A DNA stretch of 64,000 bases from Lysobacter sp. (GCA_030151365.1 JASLDW010000018.1:1-64000); one strand, 5' to 3'. Shown: positions 46,436 to 55,387, counted from the stretch's first letter. Numbers and translations: made by a program. Notes: generated by a model not told the origin, from the sequence alone.

Positions 46436-48808
46436 ATGCATCGTCTTTGCAAAACCTGCAAGCGCCATCCGCTGGCACTCGCACTGGCCTTGGCGTTCGT
46501 CGCGCCCGCCGTCCAAGCCGGCACGGTATTGAGCGGCACCAACAACACCACCAGCGGCGTGGACAACGCCGTGGTCACAGGCATGAACAACTCGGTCACG
46601 GCATCGTATTCGGCTGTCGTGTCCGGAACCAACAACAAGGCCACGGGTGGCATCTCGGTGGTGGCTGGCGGTTCGGGCAACACCGCCAGCGGCAACGGCT
46701 CCGCTGTCGTGGCCGGTGGCTCGAATACCGCCAGTGGCATGAGCGCCTTCGTTGGCGCGGGCACCAGCAATGTCAACGCCAGCGGCTCCGGCTTCATCGG
46801 TGCGGGCAATCTCAATCAGACCAGCGATGCGCTCTATCAGTTCATCGGTGCCGGCAACAAGAATTCGATCACCGGCAGCGCGGCCACCGCAAGCGCGATC
46901 GTCGGTGGTGCCGAGAACACCTTGAGCGGTGCGCGCTCCTTCATCGGTGCCGGCTTCCAGAACCTGATCAGCGGCGACAACAGCGTCATCGTCGGCGGCT
47001 TGTACAACGTCGCCACGGGCAACACCTCGGCCATTCTCGGCGGCCAGTCCAACCTCGCCGAGGGTGCGTACAGCACGGTCGGCGGCGGCCAGGGCAACGG
47101 CGCCCGTGGCGCTGCCTCGTTCGTTGGCGGCGGCGCGCTCAACCAGGCATGGGGCGATTTTTCGACTGTCCTTGGTGGCGGCACCAATACCGCCGCGGGC
47201 GCTTACAGCATGGTTGGCGGTTATCGTGCCACGGCATCCGGACGGGCCAGCTTCGCTTTCGGCGAGTGGATCGATCTCGACGGCAACGGCGAGGCCAACA
47301 GCACCAGCCAGAACAACGAATTCACTTCCGCGACGGGCGACCACAGCGTAGCGCTGGGCTCGGCCTCGCAGGCCACTGCCGATGACGCCATCGTGGTAGG
47401 CAACCGCAACACAGTCACCCGCACACGCTCAAGCGCGCTGGGATACAGCAACGCCATTAGCGGCGAAGACGCAGTTGCCGTAGGCAATCTCAACACCGTC
47501 ACCAATACACGCTCAAGCGCGCTGGGCTACTTCAATACCGTTGGCGGCGCATACTCAACCGCACTGGGCCTCGCCAACACCGTCGAAGGCACATACTCAA
47601 CCGCGCTGGGCCTCCATAACACTATTGCAGCCAGTACCTCGTACTCAACCGCGCTTGGATACCAGAACACGATCAATAGCTCAGACGCCTTCGCGCTGGG
47701 CCAAAACAACTCCATCAACGGCCTAGCCGCAGTTGCACTGGGGTTCGCCAATACCGCCAATGGCCAATCGAGCGCTGTACTCGGCACGGGATCGCTGGCG
47801 TTGAACACCGGTAGCGTCGCCCTTGGCTACCAGGCCATTGCCGATCGCGACTATGCCGTGGCCGTGGGCAAGGCCGATGGCGAGCACCAGATCATCCATC
47901 TGGCCAACGGTACCGAAGACACCGACGCGGTCAACCTGAATCAGGTTCGCGGTCTTGCGCAGGCATTGGGTGGCAGTTATGACGGCACTGGCGCTCTGAA
48001 CCTGCCGAGTTACTACATTCAGGGCAGCGCCGTCCACGATGTCGCCACTGCCTTTGGCTTGGTGGACAACAAGCTGAGCGCGCTGGACCAGCGCATCGAC
48101 AATCTGCCCAGCGGCAGCGGTGGTGGCGTCACGCAGCAGCAGGCGCAGGACATCGCCAATGCCGGCGATGCCTCGACCCTGCAAAGCGCCAAGAATTACA
48201 CCGACCAGCAGATCGCCAGTGCCGGCGGCATGACCGAATCTGCGGTGCGCGCCATTGCCGACAGCGGCGACACGCAAACCCTGTCCACTGCCAACCAGCA
48301 TGCCGATGCCGGTGACGTGGCCACCCTGCAGAGCGCCAAGGACTATACCGACCAGCAGATGGTCAGTGCCGGCAACATGACCGAGGGTGCGGTGCGCATC
48401 ATTGCTGCCGAAGGCGATGCGCAGACGTTGACGTCGGCCAAGACCTATGCAGACAGCACCGCCACGCAGACGCTGGCTTCGGCCAAGACCTACACCGACC
48501 AGAAGTTCACGGCGTTGAACGACCAGTTCAGCCAGTTGCGCACGGACATGAACCGTCGTCTCCACCAGCAGGACCGTCGCATCGATCGCCAGGGAGCGAT
48601 GAGCAGCGCGATGTTGAACATGGCGATGAACGCCGGTGGCACGCAAAGCGAGCGCGGGCGTATCGCCGTGGGTGCAGGTTGGCAGGGCGGCCAGAGCGCG
48701 TTGTCCGTCGGCTATGGCAAGCGCATCGGCAGGGCCAGCTTCTCGGTGGGCGGCGCCTTCAGCCGCAGCGAGAAGTCCGCCGGCATGGGCTTCGGCTTCG
48801 ACTTGTAA
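46436..48808 (+). CDS. YadA-type trimeric autotransporter adhesin, second copy
   Basis: 790 residues with the same plan as the preceding gene: signal peptide (cleavage near VQAG, about 28), a head of VVxGxxNxASG and then SSALGYxNT repeats (about 30-470), a neck (HQIIHLANGTEDTDAVNLNQV), stalk and YadA anchor ending MGFGFDL. A DLDGNGEAN loop at about residue 280 takes the place of the aspartate-rich loop of the first copy. AAAGGAAAT precedes the ATG at 46436. It is 60 bp after the first adhesin gene. The head sequences differ while the stalks are almost identical, pointing to duplication plus later gene conversion. Confidence 0.92.
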   Translation: MHRLCKTCKRHPLALALALAFVAPAVQAGTVLSGTNNTTSGVDNAVVTGMNNSVTASYSAVVSGTNNKATGGISVVAGGSGNTASGNGSAVVAGGSNTASGMSAFVGAGTSNVNASGSGFIGAGNLNQTSDALYQFIGAGNKNSITGSAATASAIVGGAENTLSGARSFIGAGFQNLISGDNSVIVGGLYNVATGNTSAILGGQSNLAEGAYSTVGGGQGNGARGAASFVGGGALNQAWGDFSTVLGGGTNTAAGAYSMVGGYRATASGRASFAFGEWIDLDGNGEANSTSQNNEFTSATGDHSVALGSASQATADDAIVVGNRNTVTRTRSSALGYSNAISGEDAVAVGNLNTVTNTRSSALGYFNTVGGAYSTALGLANTVEGTYSTALGLHNTIAASTSYSTALGYQNTINSSDAFALGQNNSINGLAAVALGFANTANGQSSAVLGTGSLALNTGSVALGYQAIADRDYAVAVGKADGEHQIIHLANGTEDTDAVNLNQVRGLAQALGGSYDGTGALNLPSYYIQGSAVHDVATAFGLVDNKLSALDQRIDNLPSGSGGGVTQQQAQDIANAGDASTLQSAKNYTDQQIASAGGMTESAVRAIADSGDTQTLSTANQHADAGDVATLQSAKDYTDQQMVSAGNMTEGAVRIIAAEGDAQTLTSAKTYADSTATQTLASAKTYTDQKFTALNDQFSQLRTDMNRRLHQQDRRIDRQGAMSSAMLNMAMNAGGTQSERGRIAVGAGWQGGQSALSVGYGKRIGRASFSVGGAFSRSEKSAGMGFGFDL
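47395..47790 (+). repeat. Tandem 14-residue head repeats in the second adhesin
   Basis: About nine degenerate copies of a roughly 42-bp unit (encoding SSALGYxNTVxGxx variants; cgctcaagcgcgctgg recurs). The segment uses more TCA/ACA-type codons than the rest of the gene. Confidence 0.75.
48145..48547 (+). repeat. Direct repeat, stalk segment, copy 2
   Basis: Second copy of the stalk repeat at 45706-46108, same orientation, no length difference. Confidence 0.95.
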
Positions 48809-48816
48809 CTTCCCAC

Positions 48817-48869
48817 GCCGCTCCGGGGCATGCCTGTTCCCTCCCTGTCACGGCATGGCCCGGGGCGGC
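48817..48869. terminator. Long imperfect hairpin after the second adhesin
   Basis: An 18-base arm (48817-48834) pairs with 48852-48869 with two mismatches around a 17-base loop. No T-run follows. It could limit read-through into the receptor gene or stabilise the adhesin mRNA. Confidence 0.5.
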
Positions 48870-48956
48870 TTCTGGAAAGCCGGGGATGAAGTCCGTTCGA
48901 CGCGCACCCGCGGAACCGGATAGCCCACTACAAACTCCAACCAGGAATTCCAAACA

Positions 48957-51900
48957 ATGACATTCAGATCCTCAAACGCCGGATTCAAGCGCAATGCCCT
49001 GGCAGTCGCGCTTGGGCTTTGCTTCGCAGGTGGCGTGCACGCGCAGTCCACCACGGGTACCTTGGCGGGCTCGGCTTCGGCCGACGACACCATCACCGTC
49101 GTCAGTGAAACCGGCTTCAGCCGTACCGTTGCCGTCGGCAAGGACGGCAAGTACGTACTGGCCAATCTTCCGGTTGGCAACTACATCGTGACCGACAGGA
49201 AGGGTGATGCCGTCGTTGGCACCCAAAACGTGCTGGTGCGCGTCGGCGCGGCCGTGGACGTGTCGTTTGCCGCGACCACCGCAACTTCGCCGGCAGAGAA
49301 CAATCTGGGCACGATCACCGTCACCGGGCAGAACAACGCGATCGACGTGAGCCAGGTCGACTCGCGCGTCGTGCTGACGGCGAAGGATCTGGCGCGGCTT
49401 CCGATCGACCGCAGCGCCGAGTCGGTTGCGCTGCTCGCGCCGGGCGCCGTGCAGGGCGATTCCAACATCCAGTCGTCCGACGGTCGCCGTCCCAATACCG
49501 TTTCGTTTGGTGGTGCAGGCATCACCGAGAACGCTTATTACATCAATGGCTACAACAGCACCGATCCGGTCGGTGGCCTGGGTGGCGTTGGCCTGCCTTA
49601 CGGTTCGATCGCCCAGCAGGAAACCTATATCGGCGGTTACAGCGCGATGTATGGCCGTTCCGACGGTGGCGTGCTCAACCAGGTTGGCAAGCGCGGCGGC
49701 AACAAGTGGCATTTCGGCGGCCAGCTCGTCTACTCGCCGGCTTCGCTGAACGAGATTCCGAAGGATGTCCAGTACCCGCACACCAGGATGCCGCCGTCCC
49801 AGACCGAGGGTGGGGGTACTCATGATTTTGGCTACGAAGATCCGGACAAGCCGGGGACGCTGTATCGCCCGGGCAAGGGGACACGTTTTGAGACCAGGAC
49901 GTATAGCGCCTATGTCGGCGGTCCGCTGATCCCGGACAGGCTGTTCTTCTTCCTCTCGGCTGAAAAAACCAAGACGGACAGAATCAAGACGCCGAACATG
50001 GAAGGCCAGCCCGTCGCGACCAAGACGACGGAGTATTCGCCGAAGTTCTACGGCAAGCTGGACTGGAACATCAACAGTGCGAACCTCGTCGAATTTTCGT
50101 GGGTCCGGAACGTCGACAATTCGTACTACGAAGCCTACGACTACGATTTCTCGAGCAAGAAAGTCGGGGCTTCCGTTTCACAGGATGGCGCCAACAAATA
50201 CGCCGTCAGCGTGATGTCGGGCAAGTACGCCAGCTATCTGTCGGATGACATGACGCTGAACGTGTTGTACGGGAAGAGCGTCACCCACAACCCGTACCTG
50301 CCGTCCGGAAATACGCCGTTCCCGTACATCAGTTCCGCGACCAGCCAGGACAAGGCGCTGAACGGCGGAACTCCGATCCGCAACCCGCAGTTGACCCCAT
50401 ACGGTGCCTCCACCAATGGCGCCGCCTATACCAATGGCCTGCGAATCGACCTGAACTGGCGCCTGGGCAACCACAGTCTCACCGGTGGCATCGACAACAT
50501 GCATTACGAAATGCAGAACCAGGGGGACCAGACCTATGGCGCCGGGTATTACTGGGCCTATGGCAAGATCAACATGACGGCGGGGCAGCCGGCTTCGATC
50601 AACGAGAAATTCAATGTGGCGTTGCCGGCCTCGGCAAGGCATGACGACGGCTATGGCTATTTCGTCACGCGCCGAGTCAGGGAGTTGGCCACCGGGTCGA
50701 AGGTGGACCAGACCGCGTACTTCCTGGAGGATGCCTGGAGCATCAGCGATCGCTTCCTGCTGAAGCTGGGCCTTCGCAACGACGAGTTCACCAACCGCAA
50801 CGCGCTTGGCTTGCCTTATGTGCGCATGAAGAACCAGTGGGCCCCGCGCCTCGGTTTCAGCTGGGACATGAACGGCGACTCCACTGCCAAGCTCTATGGC
50901 AATGCCGGCCGCTACTTCCTGGCGCTGCCCCCGAGCGTGGCCATTCGCGGCGCGTCCGCATCGACCCTCACCAGCGAATACTTCACCTATACCGGCATCA
51001 ATCCGGATGGCACGCCCAGTGGTCTCCAGCATGTACCCGGTGCAAGCGGCCCGGTCTCCACCAATGGCGAGTATGGGCAGCCGGTGGATCCGAACACGAT
51101 CACCGCCAAGGGGCTGAAGGCCCAGTACCAGGACGAATTCATCCTCGGCTTCGACAAGAAGCTGTCGGCGAACTGGAATGCCGGCATCAAGGGCACCTAT
51201 CGCGTCCTGCGCAGCGCCATCGACGACATGTGCTACCTCGACACGGTCAAGGACTACATGTCGGCGCATGGCATGAATCCGGACGACTACAGCTTCCCCG
51301 GCGATGGCAATGGCTGCTACATCTTCAATCCGGGCAAGACCAATACGTTCCAGGTGAACCGCAGGGATGGCAGTGGCTCGACGCTGGTGACGATGAGCAA
51401 TGCGGATCTCGGTTTCAGCACCGGGCCGTCGCGCAAATACACCGGCCTCGATCTGTATGTGGAGCGTCCGTTCGACGGCAAGTGGTCGCTGCGCGCGGAT
51501 TACACCTGGAGCCGCCTGAGCGGCAATACCGAGGGTCAAGTCAAATCCGATACCGGGCAGGGCGACACCTCGAAGACGTCCGACTGGGACTACGGCGAGC
51601 TCATGGAGTACGCCAGTGGCGTGTTGCAGAACGACCGCACCCACCAGCTGAAGCTGCGTGGCATCTGGCAGTTCGCGCGCGACTGGTCGTTGAACGGTAC
51701 GGCCAGTTTCATGTCGGGCCGCCCGAAGAACTGCCTGGGCTACTACGGCACGAACGAAGGCAATCCGACTGGCGGCTACGGCTCGTACTACCACTGGTGC
51801 GGCGGTAGCCCGTCCACTCCGGGTGCGGCGGGCCGCGGGCCGTGGAGCAAGGTGGTGAACTTCGGCGTGCAGTACCAGCCGATCGCCATGGCGAAGAAGC

Positions 51901-52064
51901 TGACCATCGGCCTGGACGTGTTCAACGCCTTCAACGATCGTGGCGCGATTTCGTACGATCCGAACTTCGAAACCAGGCGATACACCGTCAGCAACACTTA
52001 TGGCATGGGCCTGTCGTTCACGACGCCGCGTCGCGTGCAGTTGAGCGTGAGCTACGACTACTGA
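48957..52064 (+). CDS. TonB-dependent receptor, Oar-like, second
   Basis: 1035 residues. Signal peptide to about residue 29 (GGVHA), a short beta-sandwich N-domain (about 32-110, GFSRTVAVGKDGKYVLANLPVGNYIV), plug (about 118-235; NAIDVSQVDSRVVLTAKDLARLPIDRSAESV, YYINGYNSTDPVGG), and a large barrel ending VQLSVSYDY. Loops contain several cysteines (CYLDTVKD, NGCYIF, NCLGYY, WCGG), more than in the first receptor. AGGA precedes the ATG at 48957. It follows the adhesins on the same strand and is 4 bp before a regulator gene, so it is probably part of one cassette. Ligand unknown. Confidence 0.9.
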   Translation: MTFRSSNAGFKRNALAVALGLCFAGGVHAQSTTGTLAGSASADDTITVVSETGFSRTVAVGKDGKYVLANLPVGNYIVTDRKGDAVVGTQNVLVRVGAAVDVSFAATTATSPAENNLGTITVTGQNNAIDVSQVDSRVVLTAKDLARLPIDRSAESVALLAPGAVQGDSNIQSSDGRRPNTVSFGGAGITENAYYINGYNSTDPVGGLGGVGLPYGSIAQQETYIGGYSAMYGRSDGGVLNQVGKRGGNKWHFGGQLVYSPASLNEIPKDVQYPHTRMPPSQTEGGGTHDFGYEDPDKPGTLYRPGKGTRFETRTYSAYVGGPLIPDRLFFFLSAEKTKTDRIKTPNMEGQPVATKTTEYSPKFYGKLDWNINSANLVEFSWVRNVDNSYYEAYDYDFSSKKVGASVSQDGANKYAVSVMSGKYASYLSDDMTLNVLYGKSVTHNPYLPSGNTPFPYISSATSQDKALNGGTPIRNPQLTPYGASTNGAAYTNGLRIDLNWRLGNHSLTGGIDNMHYEMQNQGDQTYGAGYYWAYGKINMTAGQPASINEKFNVALPASARHDDGYGYFVTRRVRELATGSKVDQTAYFLEDAWSISDRFLLKLGLRNDEFTNRNALGLPYVRMKNQWAPRLGFSWDMNGDSTAKLYGNAGRYFLALPPSVAIRGASASTLTSEYFTYTGINPDGTPSGLQHVPGASGPVSTNGEYGQPVDPNTITAKGLKAQYQDEFILGFDKKLSANWNAGIKGTYRVLRSAIDDMCYLDTVKDYMSAHGMNPDDYSFPGDGNGCYIFNPGKTNTFQVNRRDGSGSTLVTMSNADLGFSTGPSRKYTGLDLYVERPFDGKWSLRADYTWSRLSGNTEGQVKSDTGQGDTSKTSDWDYGELMEYASGVLQNDRTHQLKLRGIWQFARDWSLNGTASFMSGRPKNCLGYYGTNEGNPTGGYGSYYHWCGGSPSTPGAAGRGPWSKVVNFGVQYQPIAMAKKLTIGLDVFNAFNDRGAISYDPNFETRRYTVSNTYGMGLSFTTPRRVQLSVSYDY

Positions 52065-52068
52065 CCGG

Positions 52069-52455
52069 ATGTTCGGGGAGCTTCCATGCGTTGGCAGCAG
52101 ACAGCCACCTGCGGGTGGCTGTCCTGCCGGATCGGAATCGGCAGTGTCCGCGGCGGACGATGCGGGCCTGCTCTCCGAGGCGCGCTCGATCGTGCGGATG
52201 TTCCGGATCTTCGGGAACATCGAACGCACGATGATCCTGTTCATGATTGCGGAGCGGAACGGAACCACCGTGAATGACATCGTCGGCGCTGTAAAACTGA
52301 GCAAGCCGTATGCGTATCGACACGTGAACCGGTTGATGGCGGACGGATGGATCAGGTCGATCAGGTGCGGATCGGCGAAGTCCTATGTCTGCAGCAATCT
52401 CGACGTGCATTTGTTGCTGCGAAGCCTGCGGGCGGAAGCCATTCGGAAAGTGTGA
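52069..52455 (+). CDS. Small winged-helix transcriptional regulator
   Basis: Up to 128 residues. From about residue 35 it reads LLSEARSIVRMFRIFGNIERTMILFMIAERNGTTVNDIVGAVKLSKPYAYRHVNRLMADGWIRSIRCGSAKSYVCS, an ArsR/MarR-like winged helix with recognition helix KPYAYRHVNRLM and a wing. No metal site seen. The first 25 residues are Gly/Pro-rich and unconserved-looking, so a GTG at 52144 may be the true start. It begins 4 bp after the receptor gene and likely regulates this cassette. Confidence 0.75.
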   Translation: MFGELPCVGSRQPPAGGCPAGSESAVSAADDAGLLSEARSIVRMFRIFGNIERTMILFMIAERNGTTVNDIVGAVKLSKPYAYRHVNRLMADGWIRSIRCGSAKSYVCSNLDVHLLLRSLRAEAIRKV

Positions 52456-52490
52456 CCACCACCTGTAACCCCACATTGAAGAAGTATCGA

Positions 52491-52916
52491 ATGACCAGGA
52501 TCATTTTCGTCGCGCGTTGGCTGTACGCACTTTTCTACACTTGGGTCGGGGTTTCGTGGTTCTCGTACAAGTTGTTCGGAACCGCGTGGCCGGAGCACAA
52601 GGAAACTCCGGCTGCCAGGGCCCTGACCATTGCCTTGACCGATAGCGGCATCGTCGATCCGCTGATCGCTGCAACCTGTCTGCTTGGCGGCATGCTCATG
52701 CTCTTCCGCAGAACCACTCCGCTCGGCATCGCGGTGCTGGCTCCGCTTGTCACCGGCATCTTCGTGTTTCATGCCTTCCTCAACCAGAACTGGCCGTGGG
52801 GTGCATTCCATCTCGGCTATCTCGCGATCCTGGCCTGGTTCGATCGATCCGCGTTCAGCCCACTTTGGAGCGACGGCAGCCATGGTCGTCGACGCTCTTG
52901 GGGAGGAAAACGATGA
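52491..52916 (+). CDS. DoxX-like small membrane protein
   Basis: 141 residues with four hydrophobic helices (about 3-24, 47-70, 74-95, 100-118). IIFVARWLYALFYTWVGVSWF, then LLGGMLMLFRRTTPLGIAVLAPLVTGIFVFHAF, fits the DoxX/DoxD-like family; function unknown. It is 35 bp after the winged-helix gene and overlaps the next gene by 4 bp. Confidence 0.72.
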   Translation: MTRIIFVARWLYALFYTWVGVSWFSYKLFGTAWPEHKETPAARALTIALTDSGIVDPLIAATCLLGGMLMLFRRTTPLGIAVLAPLVTGIFVFHAFLNQNWPWGAFHLGYLAILAWFDRSAFSPLWSDGSHGRRRSWGGKR

Positions 52917-53368
52917 TGATTTCGGCAGTAGTGATCATGTTGCTCGCCGGGGCAGCCCAAGCCCGGGAAGTGCCGGCCCAGGAAGTGACGATTGAGGTGA
53001 TGACCTGTGCCCAACTGAAGGCGGAGGGCGAGCGACAGTTGGCCATCATGAAAGACGCGCGTTACAACGACTTCGAGGCCGACCTGGCCGATGACGCCGA
53101 CATGACAAGGCTCGGTGAGCTGCAGGGCAAGCGGAGTGTTGCGCTTGGAGCCCTTCAGGCGGTCACGGGCCTGGCCGGCAATGCCACGGCCGTGGGGCAA
53201 GTCGGCGAAATCCACGACAAAATGAACAAAGCGGACAAGGTCGAGCGCGACGCGATTCTCAAAAGAGGCCATGCGCGCTACCAGGCCAATGAAAAGGTCG
53301 AAAACCGGGCCGGCGAGCACTTCATGGCGCTTACCGAGCAGTATCGTAGACGCGGCTGCGGAGGCTAG
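52913..53368 (+). CDS. Small secreted two-cysteine protein (second copy type)
   Basis: 151 residues from the ATG at 52913 (GGGAGGAAAA upstream; overlaps the previous stop). Signal peptide (MLLAGAAQA), then VMTCAQLKAEGERQLAIMKDAR, a helix, an Ala/Gly-rich middle (VALGALQAVTGLAGNATAVGQVGEI), a long charged helix and a terminal RRGCGG. Cys positions and helical layout parallel the protein at 43218-43961 although identity is low. No domain recognised. Last gene of the cassette. Confidence 0.72.
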   Translation: MMISAVVIMLLAGAAQAREVPAQEVTIEVMTCAQLKAEGERQLAIMKDARYNDFEADLADDADMTRLGELQGKRSVALGALQAVTGLAGNATAVGQVGEIHDKMNKADKVERDAILKRGHARYQANEKVENRAGEHFMALTEQYRRRGCGG

Positions 53369-53618
53369 GGCGTGTCGGTAGTTTCCAGCAAGCGGGGCGC
53401 GTGCCTGCTACAAGCATCAGCGCATGGAAGACTGTCTGGGTACACTTCCGATGCCCCGGAAGCATGTCAGAACGTATGAAACGGATTCCGAGCAATACAA
53501 TGGGCCTGAATCCGCGATCATTCATATCGGTATCAGGGAAAACATCTGGCCTGTCATTCCAGCGAACCGCCTGTGATCGCCGCGAGTTTTTGACGGGTTC
53601 CCGTCGCCCAAGGACCGG
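53369..53618. other. 250-bp gap with only doubtful small frames
   Basis: Less GC-rich than its surroundings. A frame at 53424-53576 would encode 50 residues (starting MEDCLGTLPMPRKH, ending VIPANRL) and another at 53401-53631 would encode 76; neither has a ribosome site or recognisable family. It may be a gene remnant. No terminator for the cassette is visible. Confidence 0.45.
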
Positions 53619-54653
53619 ATGCCACCCATGACGATATCGAATACGCAACTCGCCCTGGTGGGGCGCCCGCCGGAACGCGCCATTGCCGATTGCTTTGCAC
53701 CCAGGACCTGTGTGCTGCCTGCGCCCGGTCCGCGGCAACTGTTGTTGCGTACACATCTGGCATCCATCGACATCTGCGCATACGGTCGGATGCGCGGGAA
53801 TGGGGACGATCATCTTGAAATCGGCGGCGTGATGCCCTGTGCAACGGTATCGCGCGTCGAGATTTCCTGCCATCCTGCTTTCCGCGCGGGTGATTGCGTT
53901 CTGGCCTACAGCGGCTGGCAGACGCATGAAGTGGTGGATGGCGACACGATCATGCGCAAGCTGTATCCCAAGGTCGCGCCCGTGGGGACGGTGCTTGGCA
54001 TCTATGGCCTGTATGGCTACATCGCGTGGGAGGCGGTGCGCGAGGTGTGCCGGCCGACTCCTGGGCAGACCGCCGTGGTGGCAGCTGCGGCGGGGCCGAT
54101 CGGCGCGACTGCAGCACAATTGCTGCAAGCCGCTGGCGCCCGCGTGGTAGCGGTGAGCAGCGGGGAACGCAAATGCGCACATGTGCGACAGACCTTCGCT
54201 CCGGCGGTAGTGCTGGATCGCGACGCGCCGGACTTCGACGAACAATTGCGTGCGGCGTGCCCGGAGGGCGTGGATATTTTCGTCGAGAACGTGGACTTGC
54301 GCTGCATCGATCCGGTGATGTCCTTGCTCAATGTCGGCGCACGCATTCCCCTGTGCGGAGTGATCGAGGACGAACGCATGGCGGCTGCCGGCAGCGATCG
54401 CCTGCCGGGATTCCTCAATGCCATCCTCGAGCGCCAGCTGCAGGTGCGCGCGTTCACGCGGCGGGATCTCACCCGTTTGAATGCCCACGTCCTGGGCGAT
54501 CCGGATTTCATGAGCGAGATCGGCCTGCTGCTGCGCAATGGCCAATTGCGCTGGCACGAGGAAGTAATGATGGGGTTGGACGCACTGCCACAGGCATTGG
54601 AGCGGCTAGTGCGCGGCGACAACCTCGGCAAACTGCTGGTGCAGCTGGACTAA
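53619..54653 (+). CDS. MDR-superfamily NAD(P)-dependent oxidoreductase
   Basis: 344 residues. GroES-like N-terminal domain (about 10-130) and a Rossmann domain with TAVVAAAAGPIGATAAQLLQAAGARVVAVSSG (about 150-180), then GVDIFVENVDLRCIDPVMSLLNVGARIPLCGVI, closest to the CurA/leukotriene-B4-dehydrogenase-like group that reduces activated double bonds with NADPH. Zinc-ligand cysteines are absent. The ATG at 53619 has AAGGA four bases upstream; the ATG at 53628 is alternative. Its end overlaps the convergent SIMPL gene by 4 bp. Confidence 0.85.
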   Translation: MPPMTISNTQLALVGRPPERAIADCFAPRTCVLPAPGPRQLLLRTHLASIDICAYGRMRGNGDDHLEIGGVMPCATVSRVEISCHPAFRAGDCVLAYSGWQTHEVVDGDTIMRKLYPKVAPVGTVLGIYGLYGYIAWEAVREVCRPTPGQTAVVAAAAGPIGATAAQLLQAAGARVVAVSSGERKCAHVRQTFAPAVVLDRDAPDFDEQLRAACPEGVDIFVENVDLRCIDPVMSLLNVGARIPLCGVIEDERMAAAGSDRLPGFLNAILERQLQVRAFTRRDLTRLNAHVLGDPDFMSEIGLLLRNGQLRWHEEVMMGLDALPQALERLVRGDNLGKLLVQLD

Positions 54654-55387
54654 CGCCCCAGCTCGAACACCACGTTGAGGTGCGCCGACAGACTGGCTTC
54701 GCCCGGCGAAACTTCGGTGTCCGCCGCGGCCTTGCCAGCCGACATCGCGGCCATGCGCACCATCGGCATCGGACGCGGCAAGCCCGATCCGCTTTCGTCG
54801 ATGCTGACGATCCGGCGCACGCGCAGTCCCAGCGCCTTGGCGTACATCTCCGCACGCGCCTGCGCCTTCTCCAGCGCACCGCGACGTGCCTCGTCATAGG
54901 CCTCGTCCGGCTTGTCGACTTCGAACGACGGGCCATTGAGGTCGTTGGCGCCGGCCGCGACCAGACTGTCCATCACCTTGCCGAGCTTGGCGATGTCGCG
55001 CACCTTCACGCTGACGGTATTGCGCGCCTCGTAGCCGGTGATCTTGGGCGGCTGGTTCTGCACGTAGTTGTAGTTCGGGTTGAGGTTCACGCCGCTGGTC
55101 TGGATGTCGCGTTCGGCGACGCCGGCCGCCTTGATCGCGGTCATCACCTTGGCCATCTGGCTGGCGTTTTCGCGCATCGCGGCATTGGCATCGACGGCGC
55201 GGGTGACCACGCCGGTCGAGATCGTCGCCACGTCGGGGACGCGCTTGGAGACGCCGTCGGCCGAGACCGAGAGCAGGGTGCCGTCGCTGTTGGCGATGCC
55301 GGTTTGGGGGGCGGATTGGGCGTGGAGAGTCATGGGGACGAGGGCGGCAAGGGCGAGGGAAAGTGCGAGCGGGCGAAACGGGCGCAT
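54650..55387 (-). CDS. SIMPL-domain periplasmic protein
   Basis: 245 residues with a signal peptide (ALAALVPMTLHA) and a SIMPL/DUF541 domain: LLSVSADGVSKRVPDVATISTGVVTRAVDANAAM, IQTSGVNLNPNYNYV, GYEARNTVSVKVRDI, and ARRGALEKAQARAEMYAKALGLRVRRIVSIDE. Members are periplasmic oligomeric proteins linked to stress tolerance; the activity is unclear. AGGAG precedes the ATG at 55387. Divergent from maf. Confidence 0.88.
   Translation of the reverse strand: MRPFRPLALSLALAALVPMTLHAQSAPQTGIANSDGTLLSVSADGVSKRVPDVATISTGVVTRAVDANAAMRENASQMAKVMTAIKAAGVAERDIQTSGVNLNPNYNYVQNQPPKITGYEARNTVSVKVRDIAKLGKVMDSLVAAGANDLNGPSFEVDKPDEAYDEARRGALEKAQARAEMYAKALGLRVRRIVSIDESGSGLPRPMPMVRMAAMSAGKAAADTEVSPGEASLSAHLNVVFELGR

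Noticed and set aside
44205..47790. CRISPR-like regular repeats
   Set aside because: The regular repeats are in frame and encode YadA head repeats; there are no constant repeats with unique spacers and no cas genes.
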